NCBI RefSeq assembly: GCF_900091955.1
Contig: NZ_FMDF01000084.1
Coordinates: 1 to 52,377, forward strand
Direction: 5' to 3'
Origin: Streptomyces sp. Ncost-T10-10d
GTDB taxonomy: Bacteria > Actinomycetota > Actinomycetes > Streptomycetales > Streptomycetaceae
DNA: 52,377 nt
Shown: piece after piece, positions 8,773-16,559 of the stretch
Numbering within the stretch: position 1 is the stretch's first letter
How the letters are laid out: each line of letters begins with the position of its first letter
Position numbers and translations under genes: made by a program
Notes under the pieces: generated by a model
What the model was told of the DNA's origin: nothing
The model's database searches: none
What the model saw: only the letters and a program-made list of their open reading frames with translations

Positions 8773-10140
8773 ATGAATGTGCCGTCGTTCCCGCCCGGTT
8801 TCCTCTGGGGAGCCTCCGCCTCCGCGTTCCAGACCGAAGGGGCGTCCGACACCGATGGCAAGGGCCCCTCGGGCTGGGACGCCTTCGCCGCACAGCCCGG
8901 ACGGATCAAGGACGGCACCGACACCACCCGCGGGACCGGCTTCCACCAGCGCTACCGCGAGGACGTCGCCCTCCTGGCCGGCCTCGGCGCCGACGCCTTC
9001 CGGTTCTCCGTCAGCTGGCCGCGTGTGGTGCCCGGCGGCAGTGGACCCATCAATCCGCAGGGGCTCGACTTCTACGACCGCCTCGTCGACGAACTCTGCA
9101 CCCACGGCATCATCCCCGCCCCCACCCTCTACCACTGGGACACCCCGCTGCCGCTGGACGAGGCGGGCGGCTGGCTCAACCGGGACACGGCCTACCGCTT
9201 CGCCGAGTACGCGGGCATCGTCGCCGAGCGCCTCGCCGACCGCGTACCGATGTGGATCACCATCAACGAACCGGCCGAAGTGACGATGCTCGGCTACGCC
9301 CTCGGCGAGCACGCACCGGGCCGCGCCCTCCTCTTCGACGCCCTGCCCGCCGCCCACCACCAGCTCCTCGCCCACGGCCTGGCCGTCCGCGCCCTGCGCG
9401 GCGCGGGCGCCGACAACATCGGGATCGCCGTCTCGCACACCCCCGTGTGGACCGCCGGGGACCGGGACGAGGACCGCCTGGGCGCGCAGCTGTACGACAC
9501 GATCACCAACTGGATGTTCGCCGACCCGATCCTCACCGGCCGCTACCCCGACGAGAACTTCGCCGCGCTGATGCCGGGCCCGGTCGAGGACGACCTGTCG
9601 ACCATCTCCACCCCGATCGACTGGTACGGGGTCAATTACTACAACCCCACCCTCGTCGGCGCCCCGAGCCCGGAAGCCCTGGAATCCTTCTCCGGCTTCG
9701 AGATGCCCGCCGAACTCCCCTTCGGTATCCGCGAGATAGAGGGTTACGAGAAGACCGACTTCGGCTGGCCCGTCGTCCCCGACGGCCTGCGCGAGACCCT
9801 CGTCCAGCTTCACAGCCGCTTCGGCGACCGGCTGCCACCGCTCTACATCACCGAGAACGGCTGCGCCGTCGACGAGCCGGCCCGGGACACCCGCCGGATC
9901 GCCTACCTCGAAGGGCATCTGAAGGCCCTGCGGACGGCCATCGACGCGGGCGTCGACGTCCGCGGCTACTTCACCTGGTCACTCACCGACAACGTCGAAT
10001 GGATCGAGGGCGCCAGCAAGCGGTTCGGCCTGGTCCACATCGACTACGAGACGCTGCGCCGGACGCCCAAGGACTCGTACGCCTGGTACCGCGACCTGAT
10101 CCGTGCGCAGAAGACCGGCAGTGGCGGATCAGCTCACTGA
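8773..10140 (+). CDS. GH1 beta-glucosidase
   Basis: Retaining glycosidase of 455 aa, cytoplasmic (no signal peptide). Motifs run in the usual order: FLWGASASAFQTEG at the N-terminus, FRFSVSWPRV, YHWDTPLPL, acid/base Glu in TINEPAEVT, and nucleophile Glu in YITENGCA followed by GYFTWSLTDNVEW. The residue pattern is that of beta-glucosidases acting on cellobiose-like or aryl-beta-glucosides. The ATG at 8773 is preferred because GGAGG lies 5 nt before it. A GTG at 8761 in frame is the alternative. It ends 12 bp inside the convergent MFS gene, which may import its substrate. It is divergent from treZ. Confidence 0.94.
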   Translation: MNVPSFPPGFLWGASASAFQTEGASDTDGKGPSGWDAFAAQPGRIKDGTDTTRGTGFHQRYREDVALLAGLGADAFRFSVSWPRVVPGGSGPINPQGLDFYDRLVDELCTHGIIPAPTLYHWDTPLPLDEAGGWLNRDTAYRFAEYAGIVAERLADRVPMWITINEPAEVTMLGYALGEHAPGRALLFDALPAAHHQLLAHGLAVRALRGAGADNIGIAVSHTPVWTAGDRDEDRLGAQLYDTITNWMFADPILTGRYPDENFAALMPGPVEDDLSTISTPIDWYGVNYYNPTLVGAPSPEALESFSGFEMPAELPFGIREIEGYEKTDFGWPVVPDGLRETLVQLHSRFGDRLPPLYITENGCAVDEPARDTRRIAYLEGHLKALRTAIDAGVDVRGYFTWSLTDNVEWIEGASKRFGLVHIDYETLRRTPKDSYAWYRDLIRAQKTGSGGSAH

Positions 10141-11355
10141 CCTGATCCGCCACACCAGCACCCCGCCCACCACCGTCACCACGGTCGACGCCAGATACAG
10201 CCCGGCATAGCCACCCGCGTACGCCACGATCGGCGCGGCCAGTGCCGGGCCGAGGACCTGCGGTGCGGAGTTGGCGATATTGATGACCCCCAGGTCCTTC
10301 GCCCGGTCGACGGCCGTCGGAAGGACCTGGGTGATCAGCGCCTGGTCGACCGCCACATAGATGCCGTAGCCGAGCCCGAGCACCACCGCGGCCGCCATCG
10401 CAGCCGGCCAGGTGTGCCAGAACGTCAGCAGCAGCGACCCCGCCGCCATCACCATCGAACAGGCGCTGACCATCACCTTCCGCTTGCCCAGACGGTCCGA
10501 GACGATCCCGCCCGCCACCGCCGTCACGACCACACCGCCGGTGTAGAGCAGCGTCAGATACAGCACGCCCATGTCCGGATCCGGGTAATGCACCGCGTCC
10601 TTGAGGAAATACAGCAGATAGAGCGTGCCGATCGCATTCCCCAGCTGGACCAGGAAACGGGTCAGCCACGCCCACCCGAAGTCGGGATGCAGCCGCGGAC
10701 TCACCCAGAAGTCACTCAGCCGGACCACCGGCCCCCGCACCCCCGGCACGACCGGGTCGCGGGTCATCAGGACGAACGGCAGTGCACACAGCACCACGAG
10801 CCCCGCAAGCACCAGGTAGCCCGAACCGGTCCCGGTCACCGCCACCGACACCAGCAGCACCCCGAAGACCAGCCCCAGCGTCTGCGGTATGCCGATGAAC
10901 CCCGAAACCGCCGCCCGCTGCCGCACCGGCACCTGGTCGGGAACCACCGCGTTGGTGCCCGCCAGCATCGTGTTCAGCCCCAGTTGCGCCAGACACCAGC
11001 CGAGCGCCACCCCGACCACCGTGGTCTGCGCCGCCGTCACCGCCAGACCCATCGCGCCCACCAGCGCGCCGCCCAGGATCCACGGATGCCTGCGGCCGAA
11101 CCGCCCGCCCGTACGGTCAGACAGCGCGCCCGCGACCGGGTTGGCGATCACCGCGACCAGCGCTCCGGCCCCGGTCGCCCAGCCGAGCGCGACCTCCTTG
11201 CCGGACGAGGCCAGATCGTCGATCTGCTCCGCGAGCAGCACCTGGATCGGGGTGAGAAAAGCCATGTACAGGCCCAGATTGGCCAGCACCAGACCGCTGA
11301 TCCAGCCACCGCCGACGCGGCGTTGCGGTTCCGTACGGGGATCGTCCAGGATCAT
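10129..11355 (-). CDS. MFS transporter (sugar-permease-like)
   Basis: Integral membrane protein of 408 aa with about 12 hydrophobic segments. It has the MFS loop 2-3 signature GALSDRTGGRFGRRHPWILGG, whose RFGRRHPW form is characteristic of glycoside-pentoside-hexuronide-type and plant-sucrose-transporter-like carriers. A matching loop 8-9 motif is GGIVSDRLGKRK. Flanked by a GH1 beta-glucosidase (12-bp tail-to-tail overlap) and a divergent GH29 fucosidase, it is a good candidate importer of an oligosaccharide or glycoside that those two enzymes cut. No substrate is provable. The 95-bp gap to the fucosidase holds both promoters. Confidence 0.9.
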   Translation of the reverse strand: MILDDPRTEPQRRVGGGWISGLVLANLGLYMAFLTPIQVLLAEQIDDLASSGKEVALGWATGAGALVAVIANPVAGALSDRTGGRFGRRHPWILGGALVGAMGLAVTAAQTTVVGVALGWCLAQLGLNTMLAGTNAVVPDQVPVRQRAAVSGFIGIPQTLGLVFGVLLVSVAVTGTGSGYLVLAGLVVLCALPFVLMTRDPVVPGVRGPVVRLSDFWVSPRLHPDFGWAWLTRFLVQLGNAIGTLYLLYFLKDAVHYPDPDMGVLYLTLLYTGGVVVTAVAGGIVSDRLGKRKVMVSACSMVMAAGSLLLTFWHTWPAAMAAAVVLGLGYGIYVAVDQALITQVLPTAVDRAKDLGVINIANSAPQVLGPALAAPIVAYAGGYAGLYLASTVVTVVGGVLVWRIRSVS

Positions 11356-11450
11356 CGGCCGCTCGCCATCAGCTCGTCAGGGTCCGGCAAGGTGCCCCGG
11401 AGGTGCCCGGATCTTACGAACGACCCCCTGTGTGATCAATACTTCGCGCC

Positions 11451-12581
11451 ATGGTTGCTTCATGGTGGTCCCGGGCCCGACTGGGGATCTTTGTGCACTG
11501 GACGCCCGCCTCCGTACCGGGCTGGGCCCCTCCGTACGTCCCCGCGGACGAGCTGCCCCTGGCGGGCCGCCGCTCGCCGCTGGGCTGGACGTCGTACGCC
11601 GAGTGGTACGAGAACGCGCTCCGCTTCCCCGACAGCCCCGTCTCCGCCCACCACCGCGCGACCTACGGCACCCGCCCGTACACCGCCTTCGGGGGCGACT
11701 TCAACGACGCCCTGGACACCTGGGACCCCGCTGCCTGGGCCCGCAGCTTCCGCGCCGCGGGCGCCCGCTACGCCGTCCTCGTCACCAAGCACCACGACGG
11801 CTTCTGTCTCTGGCCCTCCGAGGTCGGCAACCCGCACCGCGCCGGCTGGCACACCTCGCGCGACGTGGTCGGTGAATTCGCCGAAGCCGTACGGGCCGAG
11901 GGGCTCCGCTTCGGCGTCTACTACTCCGGCGGCCTCGACTGGACCTTCGACGACCGGCCCATCGGTACCGGCGCGGACACCGTCTCGGCCGTCCCGCGCG
12001 GCAACTACCCCGCGTACGCGGGCGCCCAGATGCGCGAACTGATCCGCCGCCACCGCCCCGACATCCTCTGGAACGACATCGCGTGGCCCGGCTCCCGCTC
12101 CGACATCCAGCGGCTCGTGGAGTACTACCGCTTCACCGTCCCGCACGGCGTCGTCAACGACCGGCTGTTCCCGTACGCACCGATGTGGCGCGCGCTGCAA
12201 CTCCCGGGCGCCAAGGCCCTGTACGACCGCTGGGAGCGCCGCACCGTCGCACAGGGCGAAGGCTTCGTCCCGCGCAAACCCCCCTACTACGACTTCCGTA
12301 CGCCCGAATTCGCCCGCTACACCGGCCCCGACCCGTACGAGATCACCCGTGGCATCGACCACAGCTTCGGCTACAACCGCAACTCCCCGCCCGAGGCGTT
12401 TCTCGGCCGGGACGCGCTGGACTCGCTGGTACGGGAGACGGCGTCCGCGGGCGGCAACCTGCTGCTCAATGTGGGGCCGCGCGGCGAGGATGCGATGATC
12501 CCCGCCGAGCAGCAGCTCCGCCTGGACTGGCTGGCGGAACTCACTCCTGAACTCACACCAGATGGATGCGTTCCTGGCTGA
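11451..12581 (+). CDS. GH29 alpha-L-fucosidase family protein
   Basis: Glycosidase of 376 aa. Family features are WWSRARLGIFVHWTP at the N-terminus, YAVLVTKHHDGFCLWPS, then FGVYYSGGLDW, where the Asp before Trp is in the position of the GH29 nucleophile. The conserved LLLNVGPRGEDAMIP comes near the end. No signal peptide is present, so it acts in the cytosol, unlike many secreted fucosidases. The C-terminus stops soon after the barrel, with no carbohydrate-binding domain, making it a short member. AATACT at 11438-11443 lies 7 nt before the ATG, compatible with a leaderless start. Its 3' end overlaps the convergent acetyltransferase gene by 29 bp. Confidence 0.88.
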   Translation: MVASWWSRARLGIFVHWTPASVPGWAPPYVPADELPLAGRRSPLGWTSYAEWYENALRFPDSPVSAHHRATYGTRPYTAFGGDFNDALDTWDPAAWARSFRAAGARYAVLVTKHHDGFCLWPSEVGNPHRAGWHTSRDVVGEFAEAVRAEGLRFGVYYSGGLDWTFDDRPIGTGADTVSAVPRGNYPAYAGAQMRELIRRHRPDILWNDIAWPGSRSDIQRLVEYYRFTVPHGVVNDRLFPYAPMWRALQLPGAKALYDRWERRTVAQGEGFVPRKPPYYDFRTPEFARYTGPDPYEITRGIDHSFGYNRNSPPEAFLGRDALDSLVRETASAGGNLLLNVGPRGEDAMIPAEQQLRLDWLAELTPELTPDGCVPG

Positions 12582-13464
12582 TGCGATGGCCGGCCCGGGC
12601 GAACGCGACCGCCATCGGCGCGTTGCCCCGGTCGGTGGCGCCCGCGATGAACTCGGCCCCCTCAGCGGCCAGGAAGTGCGTGCACTCGGCGAGCAGGTCG
12701 TACCCGTAGCCGTGCCCGCGCTGCTCGGGTACGACCCCGATGAAGCCGATGCACGGGCCCGACGGGTTGTGGGCGGGCACATGGATGCCGGCCAGCGCTC
12801 CGTCGCGGGTGTACGCCAGCTGCCACCAGGAGCGCGGCGACGGGCACCAGCGGAAGAAGTCGAGTTCCTCCTGTGCCGCCTGCTCCAGACCGCCGGGGCC
12901 CTCGATGGCCCGCCGGGCATGCGCGTCCAGTGTGACGGAGTGGACCCGGCGCAGCACGTCGAGAATCACCGCGTCGTCAGGCTCCGGGCAAAAGACCAGC
13001 CGGCCGGGCCGCTCGGGCAGGCCGAACTCCGGCGTCCACTCGTACCGGTACCGCTCGACGAGCGGCTTCATCCCGGCCGCGCGGGCGGCGGCGATCCGGG
13101 CCTCGGCGGCGGCCCGGACGTCGGGCCGCTCCCGCCAGTCGGCGGGCAGGATCAGCTCGTACTCGGCGTACAGCGGTGCGCGGCGCAGCAGTTCGGTGCC
13201 CGCCCCGTCCTCGCCGTCGGCGAAGTCGAACCAGTTGAGCAGCACCGGCTCGGTGTCGTCGGGCCCGGCCCACCAGGCGGCCCGCGCCACCACGACACCG
13301 TCGCGCAGGGCGATCCAGCTCCACTCGGGGCGGTACTCGCCGCCGTTGCGCGATGTGACGTACCGGTGCCCGAAGGCGGCGCGGCCGACGAGATCGCGGC
13401 CTTGCAGGGTGTGGAAAAGATGTGCGTCGCTCTCGGTGAGCGCGCGGATGACCAGATCGGTCAT
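12553..13464 (-). CDS. GNAT-family N-acetyltransferase (tandem copy A)
   Basis: Cytoplasmic protein of 303 aa with a diverged N-terminal GNAT-like half (about 1-145) and a canonical C-terminal GNAT domain. IGFIGVVPEQRGHGYGYDLL contains the acetyl-CoA-binding Q/RGHGYG loop, and ATDRGNAPMAVAFARAGHR forms the final strand-helix. The acceptor substrate is unknown. The ATG at 13464 is chosen because GGAGGA lies 7 nt upstream. The open frame extends to 13608 without support. The next gene on the same strand is a clear paralogue (shared WSWIALR/WMWVALR, VVARxAWW and GNAPMA/GNVPMA motifs), so the pair arose by tandem duplication. Confidence 0.87.
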   Translation of the reverse strand: MTDLVIRALTESDAHLFHTLQGRDLVGRAAFGHRYVTSRNGGEYRPEWSWIALRDGVVVARAAWWAGPDDTEPVLLNWFDFADGEDGAGTELLRRAPLYAEYELILPADWRERPDVRAAAEARIAAARAAGMKPLVERYRYEWTPEFGLPERPGRLVFCPEPDDAVILDVLRRVHSVTLDAHARRAIEGPGGLEQAAQEELDFFRWCPSPRSWWQLAYTRDGALAGIHVPAHNPSGPCIGFIGVVPEQRGHGYGYDLLAECTHFLAAEGAEFIAGATDRGNAPMAVAFARAGHRISQERIHLV

Positions 13465-13641
13465 GGAAGAGTCCTCCGGAAGAAGCGATGCGCTCCCGGT
13501 CAGACCGAAACCGAAACCGCCCGGCGAACGGGACGGGAGCGCGGGAATGAAGTGGTACGGGTACGCACTGTTCTCGCCTCCTTCCTCGGTTCTCGGGCGT
13601 GTGATCACTGTATCCGGCAGTCCGGCGGACCGTCCACGGGA

Positions 13642-14595
13642 TTAATCCCAGACCATGTCGAAGGAGCACCCGAAGTTCACATACCCGAGGCGCTCGAAGG
13701 ACTTGGCCATCGGGACGTTGCCGAGGTCGGTCGAGGCCCGGATCCGTTCCACGCCGTCCTGCGCGGCCAGCACCCTGGTCCCCTCGGCGAGGAGGTCGTC
13801 GATGTACCCGTGACCGCGCTGGGCGGGCAGCACACCGATGTAGGCGATGACCGGGTTGTAGTTGTTCCGTGCCGGTATCACGAACCCGACCGGTTCACCG
13901 CCCGGTAGTTCGGCGATGCGCCACCACTCCCGCGGTGTCGTGTACGTCGCAAGCTCCTCGTCGTAGTGCTTCTCGGCGGCCTCGCGGGCGGTGAGTCCGG
14001 ATGCCAGGTCGGCCCGGCCGTGGGCGTCGAGGGTGCCCTCCATCACCGCTGTCATCGGCGCGAGGAGATCCTCCCGCCCGTCGACCGGGCGGAACCGCAG
14101 CCGGCCGCTGTCGGCGGGGACCGGCGTACCGGCGCGCCACTCCAGGCGCAGCCGCTCGACCAGCATCCGCGCGCCGGAGCGCTCCATGACCCGTATCCGG
14201 GCCTCGACGACATCACGGGCCGCAGGGTCCTTGCGCCAGCCGGCCGGTACAAAGCGTCCGTACTCGGGCCGTGGGGCACCGGCGGGCACGACCGCTGCCG
14301 TCGCCGCCTCCAGCAGCCGCAGGCCCGCCTCGCCGCGTTCAGGCTCGGGCAGGGTGTCGTCGAGGTCGAAGAAGTCGAGGAACAGCGGTACGTCACCGTC
14401 CCGGCTCCACCAGGCGATCCGCGCGACCACGTGTTCGCCGCGCAGCGCCACCCACATCCACTCGGGACGGCGACGCCCGCTCTCCAGGTCCTCGGCGAGC
14501 TCGTGATCGAGTACGTACGACAGCCGGTTGAAGAGCATGAGCTCCTGCGGACCGGCGAGCGGACGGATGGTCAATTCCTGTGGTGCACGGGTCAC
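13642..14595 (-). CDS. GNAT-family N-acetyltransferase (tandem copy B)
   Basis: Paralogue of the adjacent acetyltransferase, 317 aa from a GTG at 14595 with AAGGAG 7 nt upstream. The N-terminal half has WMWVALRGEHVVARIAWWS. The C-terminal GNAT domain has IAYIGVLPAQRGHGYIDDLL and STDLGNVPMAKSFERLGYV. Compared with copy A the acetyl-CoA loop is conserved, but the region binding the acceptor differs, suggesting divergence in substrate. The 177-bp spacer to copy A is long enough for its own promoter. Divergent from the FHA gene. Function beyond acetyl transfer is not predictable. Confidence 0.86.
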   Translation of the reverse strand: MTRAPQELTIRPLAGPQELMLFNRLSYVLDHELAEDLESGRRRPEWMWVALRGEHVVARIAWWSRDGDVPLFLDFFDLDDTLPEPERGEAGLRLLEAATAAVVPAGAPRPEYGRFVPAGWRKDPAARDVVEARIRVMERSGARMLVERLRLEWRAGTPVPADSGRLRFRPVDGREDLLAPMTAVMEGTLDAHGRADLASGLTAREAAEKHYDEELATYTTPREWWRIAELPGGEPVGFVIPARNNYNPVIAYIGVLPAQRGHGYIDDLLAEGTRVLAAQDGVERIRASTDLGNVPMAKSFERLGYVNFGCSFDMVWD

Positions 14596-14740
14596 AAAGT
14601 CTCCTTGAGGCGCGCAGAAGGCTTCCGGCGATCGACCGGTGGCCGGCGGCGGGAGAGAGTAGCAGCGTCTTCCCGGCACTGCTCAGAATTCCGGAGCAGG
14701 TGTTCCGTGCAGGTCAGGAGGGCGGAATGCGGGGTTGTTC

Positions 14741-14770
14741 TGGACACTCCGGGGCGGTCGGCCCGACAAT
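14741..14770 (+). promoter_or_regulatory. Promoter of the DUF1707-FHA gene
   Basis: TGGACA at 14741-14746 (five of six matches to TTGACA) and GACAAT at 14765-14770 are 18 bp apart. Seven bases then precede the GTG at 14778, so the transcript is predicted to be leaderless. This sets the start codon for the gene. Confidence 0.45.
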
Positions 14771-14777
14771 TGGCTGC

Positions 14778-15344
14778 GTGACGTCCCCCTTCGAGTTCCA
14801 CACGTATCCCGCGCGGCTGTCCGACGCCCAGCGCGACCGTGTTCTCGGCGTGCTCAGAGACGGCGCGGCACAGGGCAAGCTGTCCCACGACACCTTCATG
14901 CGGCGCATGGAACTGGCCCTCACCGCCCGGCGCTCGGAGGAGCTGGAGGCGCTCACCGCCGACCTGGAGAGCGAAGGCCGCTGGTCGCGGCGGATACTCC
15001 GGGCAGTGAGCGGAGTGTCCGGCTTTCCCGGCCGGGTGCGCCGGGTCTGGCAGACCGAACGCCTCCCGAAACTCCTGCTCCCCACTCCCAGCCCGTACCC
15101 CCTGCTGATCGGCCGCGATCCGGGCAACGGGCTGCGGCTCAACCACGAGACCGTCTCCCGGCTCCATGCGGAACTCACCGTGCAGGGCGGCAGCTGGCTG
15201 CTGCGCGACCTCGGTTCGACCAACGGCACCTGTGTCAACGGACAGCGGGTCACGGGTACGGTCCCGGTCCGCGACGGGGACCAGGTGAGCTTCGGACGGA
15301 TGAGCTTCCGGCTCTCCGCGCCCGTCCTCGGGCCCCCTGCCTGA
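14778..15344 (+). CDS. DUF1707 and FHA domain protein
   Basis: Protein of 188 aa. The N-terminal DUF1707 domain (about 5-58) shows LSDAQRDRVLGVLRDG, GKLSHDTFMRRMELAL and ARRSEELEALTADL. A basic linker follows, then a C-terminal forkhead-associated domain (about 110-185) with LLIGRDPGNGLRL, VSRLHAELTVQ and LRDLGSTNGTCVNG, the phosphothreonine-binding residues being Arg, Ser/His and Asn. DUF1707 is usually joined to membrane segments or regulatory modules in Streptomyces. FHA suggests it docks on a Ser/Thr-kinase target. No kinase is encoded in the window. The P450-like gene follows on the same strand after 180 bp in which I see no gene. Confidence 0.87.
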   Translation: MTSPFEFHTYPARLSDAQRDRVLGVLRDGAAQGKLSHDTFMRRMELALTARRSEELEALTADLESEGRWSRRILRAVSGVSGFPGRVRRVWQTERLPKLLLPTPSPYPLLIGRDPGNGLRLNHETVSRLHAELTVQGGSWLLRDLGSTNGTCVNGQRVTGTVPVRDGDQVSFGRMSFRLSAPVLGPPA

Positions 15345-15524
15345 GCCGGACGCAGGCCCGGCGAGGCAGCAGCAGGACCGCTGAGTCCACGGACCGATAC
15401 CCGGCCCGACCGGGTACACCGTCGTCACCCGGACGGCCGTACACCGACTGCGCAACGCCCCCGCCGGTGATCAACTGGTGCGGAACCGCGCCGCACACCG
15501 GCGCCCTACGCCCCGGGGGTACCG

Positions 15525-16559
15525 ATGCAGGCCGACGCGCCCGAGGGCATACCCGCACCGGATCCCGGCCGCCGGGCCGGCCGGACGGCGCGCGGATCCC
15601 GCCCCGGCACCGGCCCCAGCCTCCTCGCACCCGGCGCCACACACGACCCGTACCGGCTCTACCGCATTCTGCGCGAGGAATACCCACTCAGCTACGACGC
15701 GCCCCTGGGCGCCTGGCTGGTCAGCCGGTACGCGGATGTGACCGCGGCCCTCAGCGACCCCCGGTTCACCGGGTTCCCGCACGACAGTGCGCCCCCCGAC
15801 GGCCCCGCACCCCTCGGACTCTGCCACGGCAGCACCCTGTGCACGCCCCGCAGGCAGCGCAGGGCCGCGACCGGTTCGGTACCACGTCACCTGGCCGAGC
15901 GGATCGAGCGCACCGCCTACGTGCTGGCGCACCGCATCGCAGGCCGCCAACAGGCCGACCTCGTCGCGGAGTTCTGCCGCTGGCTGCCCGCCGGTTCCGC
16001 GGCCGACGCGCCCGCCCGTCCGTACACGACCCGGCCGTCCCGCACCGGACCGGGTAGCACCGCCACCACACCCTGCACCCGGCACACCGGCCTCCGCGAG
16101 AGCGCGCTCGCCTCCTTCCTCGCCAACCTGCTCGACGGCCCCGACCTCCTGGCCGCGCTGCGCATCGAACCCGCCCTGGCCGTCCTTGCCTGGACGGAGT
16201 CGCTGCGCCGTGACCCGCCCGTCCAGGTCGTGCTGCGCCGCACCGTCACCGAGGTCACCCTCAGCGGCGGCACGCTGCCCGCCGGGGCGTCCGTCGCCTG
16301 TCTGATCGGCTCGGCGGGCCGCGATCCGGAACGGTTCTGTGCACCCGACCTCTTCGATCCCTTCCGCCGCGACCAGGGCCGGTCCCTCACCGGACCGGCG
16401 GGCTGCCCGGCCGTCGTGCTCGGCCGGCTGGAGGCCCAGCAGGGCCTGCGGGCCCTGCTCGACGCGATGCCAGGGCTCCGCTGGGCGGACGGATTCCGCC
16501 CGGCCGGAACGGGGGTGCTCACCCGCGGTCCGCGGGCCCTTCTCGTCCGACCCGGCTGA
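15525..16559 (+). CDS. Shortened, eroded cytochrome P450-like protein
   Basis: P450-fold protein of 344 aa against about 400 for usual bacterial P450s. Recognisable parts are HDPYRLYRILREEYP (helix A/B region), WLVSRYADVTAALSDPRF, the K-helix ExxR as ESLR (Glu225, Arg228) within TESLRRDPPVQVVLRR, and the meander RDPERFCAPDLFDPFRRD. Heme ligand Cys294 survives in GPAGCPAVVLGRLEAQ, but the preceding Phe and His of the FGxGxHxC loop are gone. The I-helix acid-alcohol pair (normally AGHETT) is replaced by TGLRESA. The middle is low-complexity and Thr/Pro/Arg-rich (about 165-190). It could bind heme without normal oxygen activation, or be a decaying gene. Its last 41 bp overlap the convergent treY gene. 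Confidence 0.72.
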   Translation: MQADAPEGIPAPDPGRRAGRTARGSRPGTGPSLLAPGATHDPYRLYRILREEYPLSYDAPLGAWLVSRYADVTAALSDPRFTGFPHDSAPPDGPAPLGLCHGSTLCTPRRQRRAATGSVPRHLAERIERTAYVLAHRIAGRQQADLVAEFCRWLPAGSAADAPARPYTTRPSRTGPGSTATTPCTRHTGLRESALASFLANLLDGPDLLAALRIEPALAVLAWTESLRRDPPVQVVLRRTVTEVTLSGGTLPAGASVACLIGSAGRDPERFCAPDLFDPFRRDQGRSLTGPAGCPAVVLGRLEAQQGLRALLDAMPGLRWADGFRPAGTGVLTRGPRALLVRPG

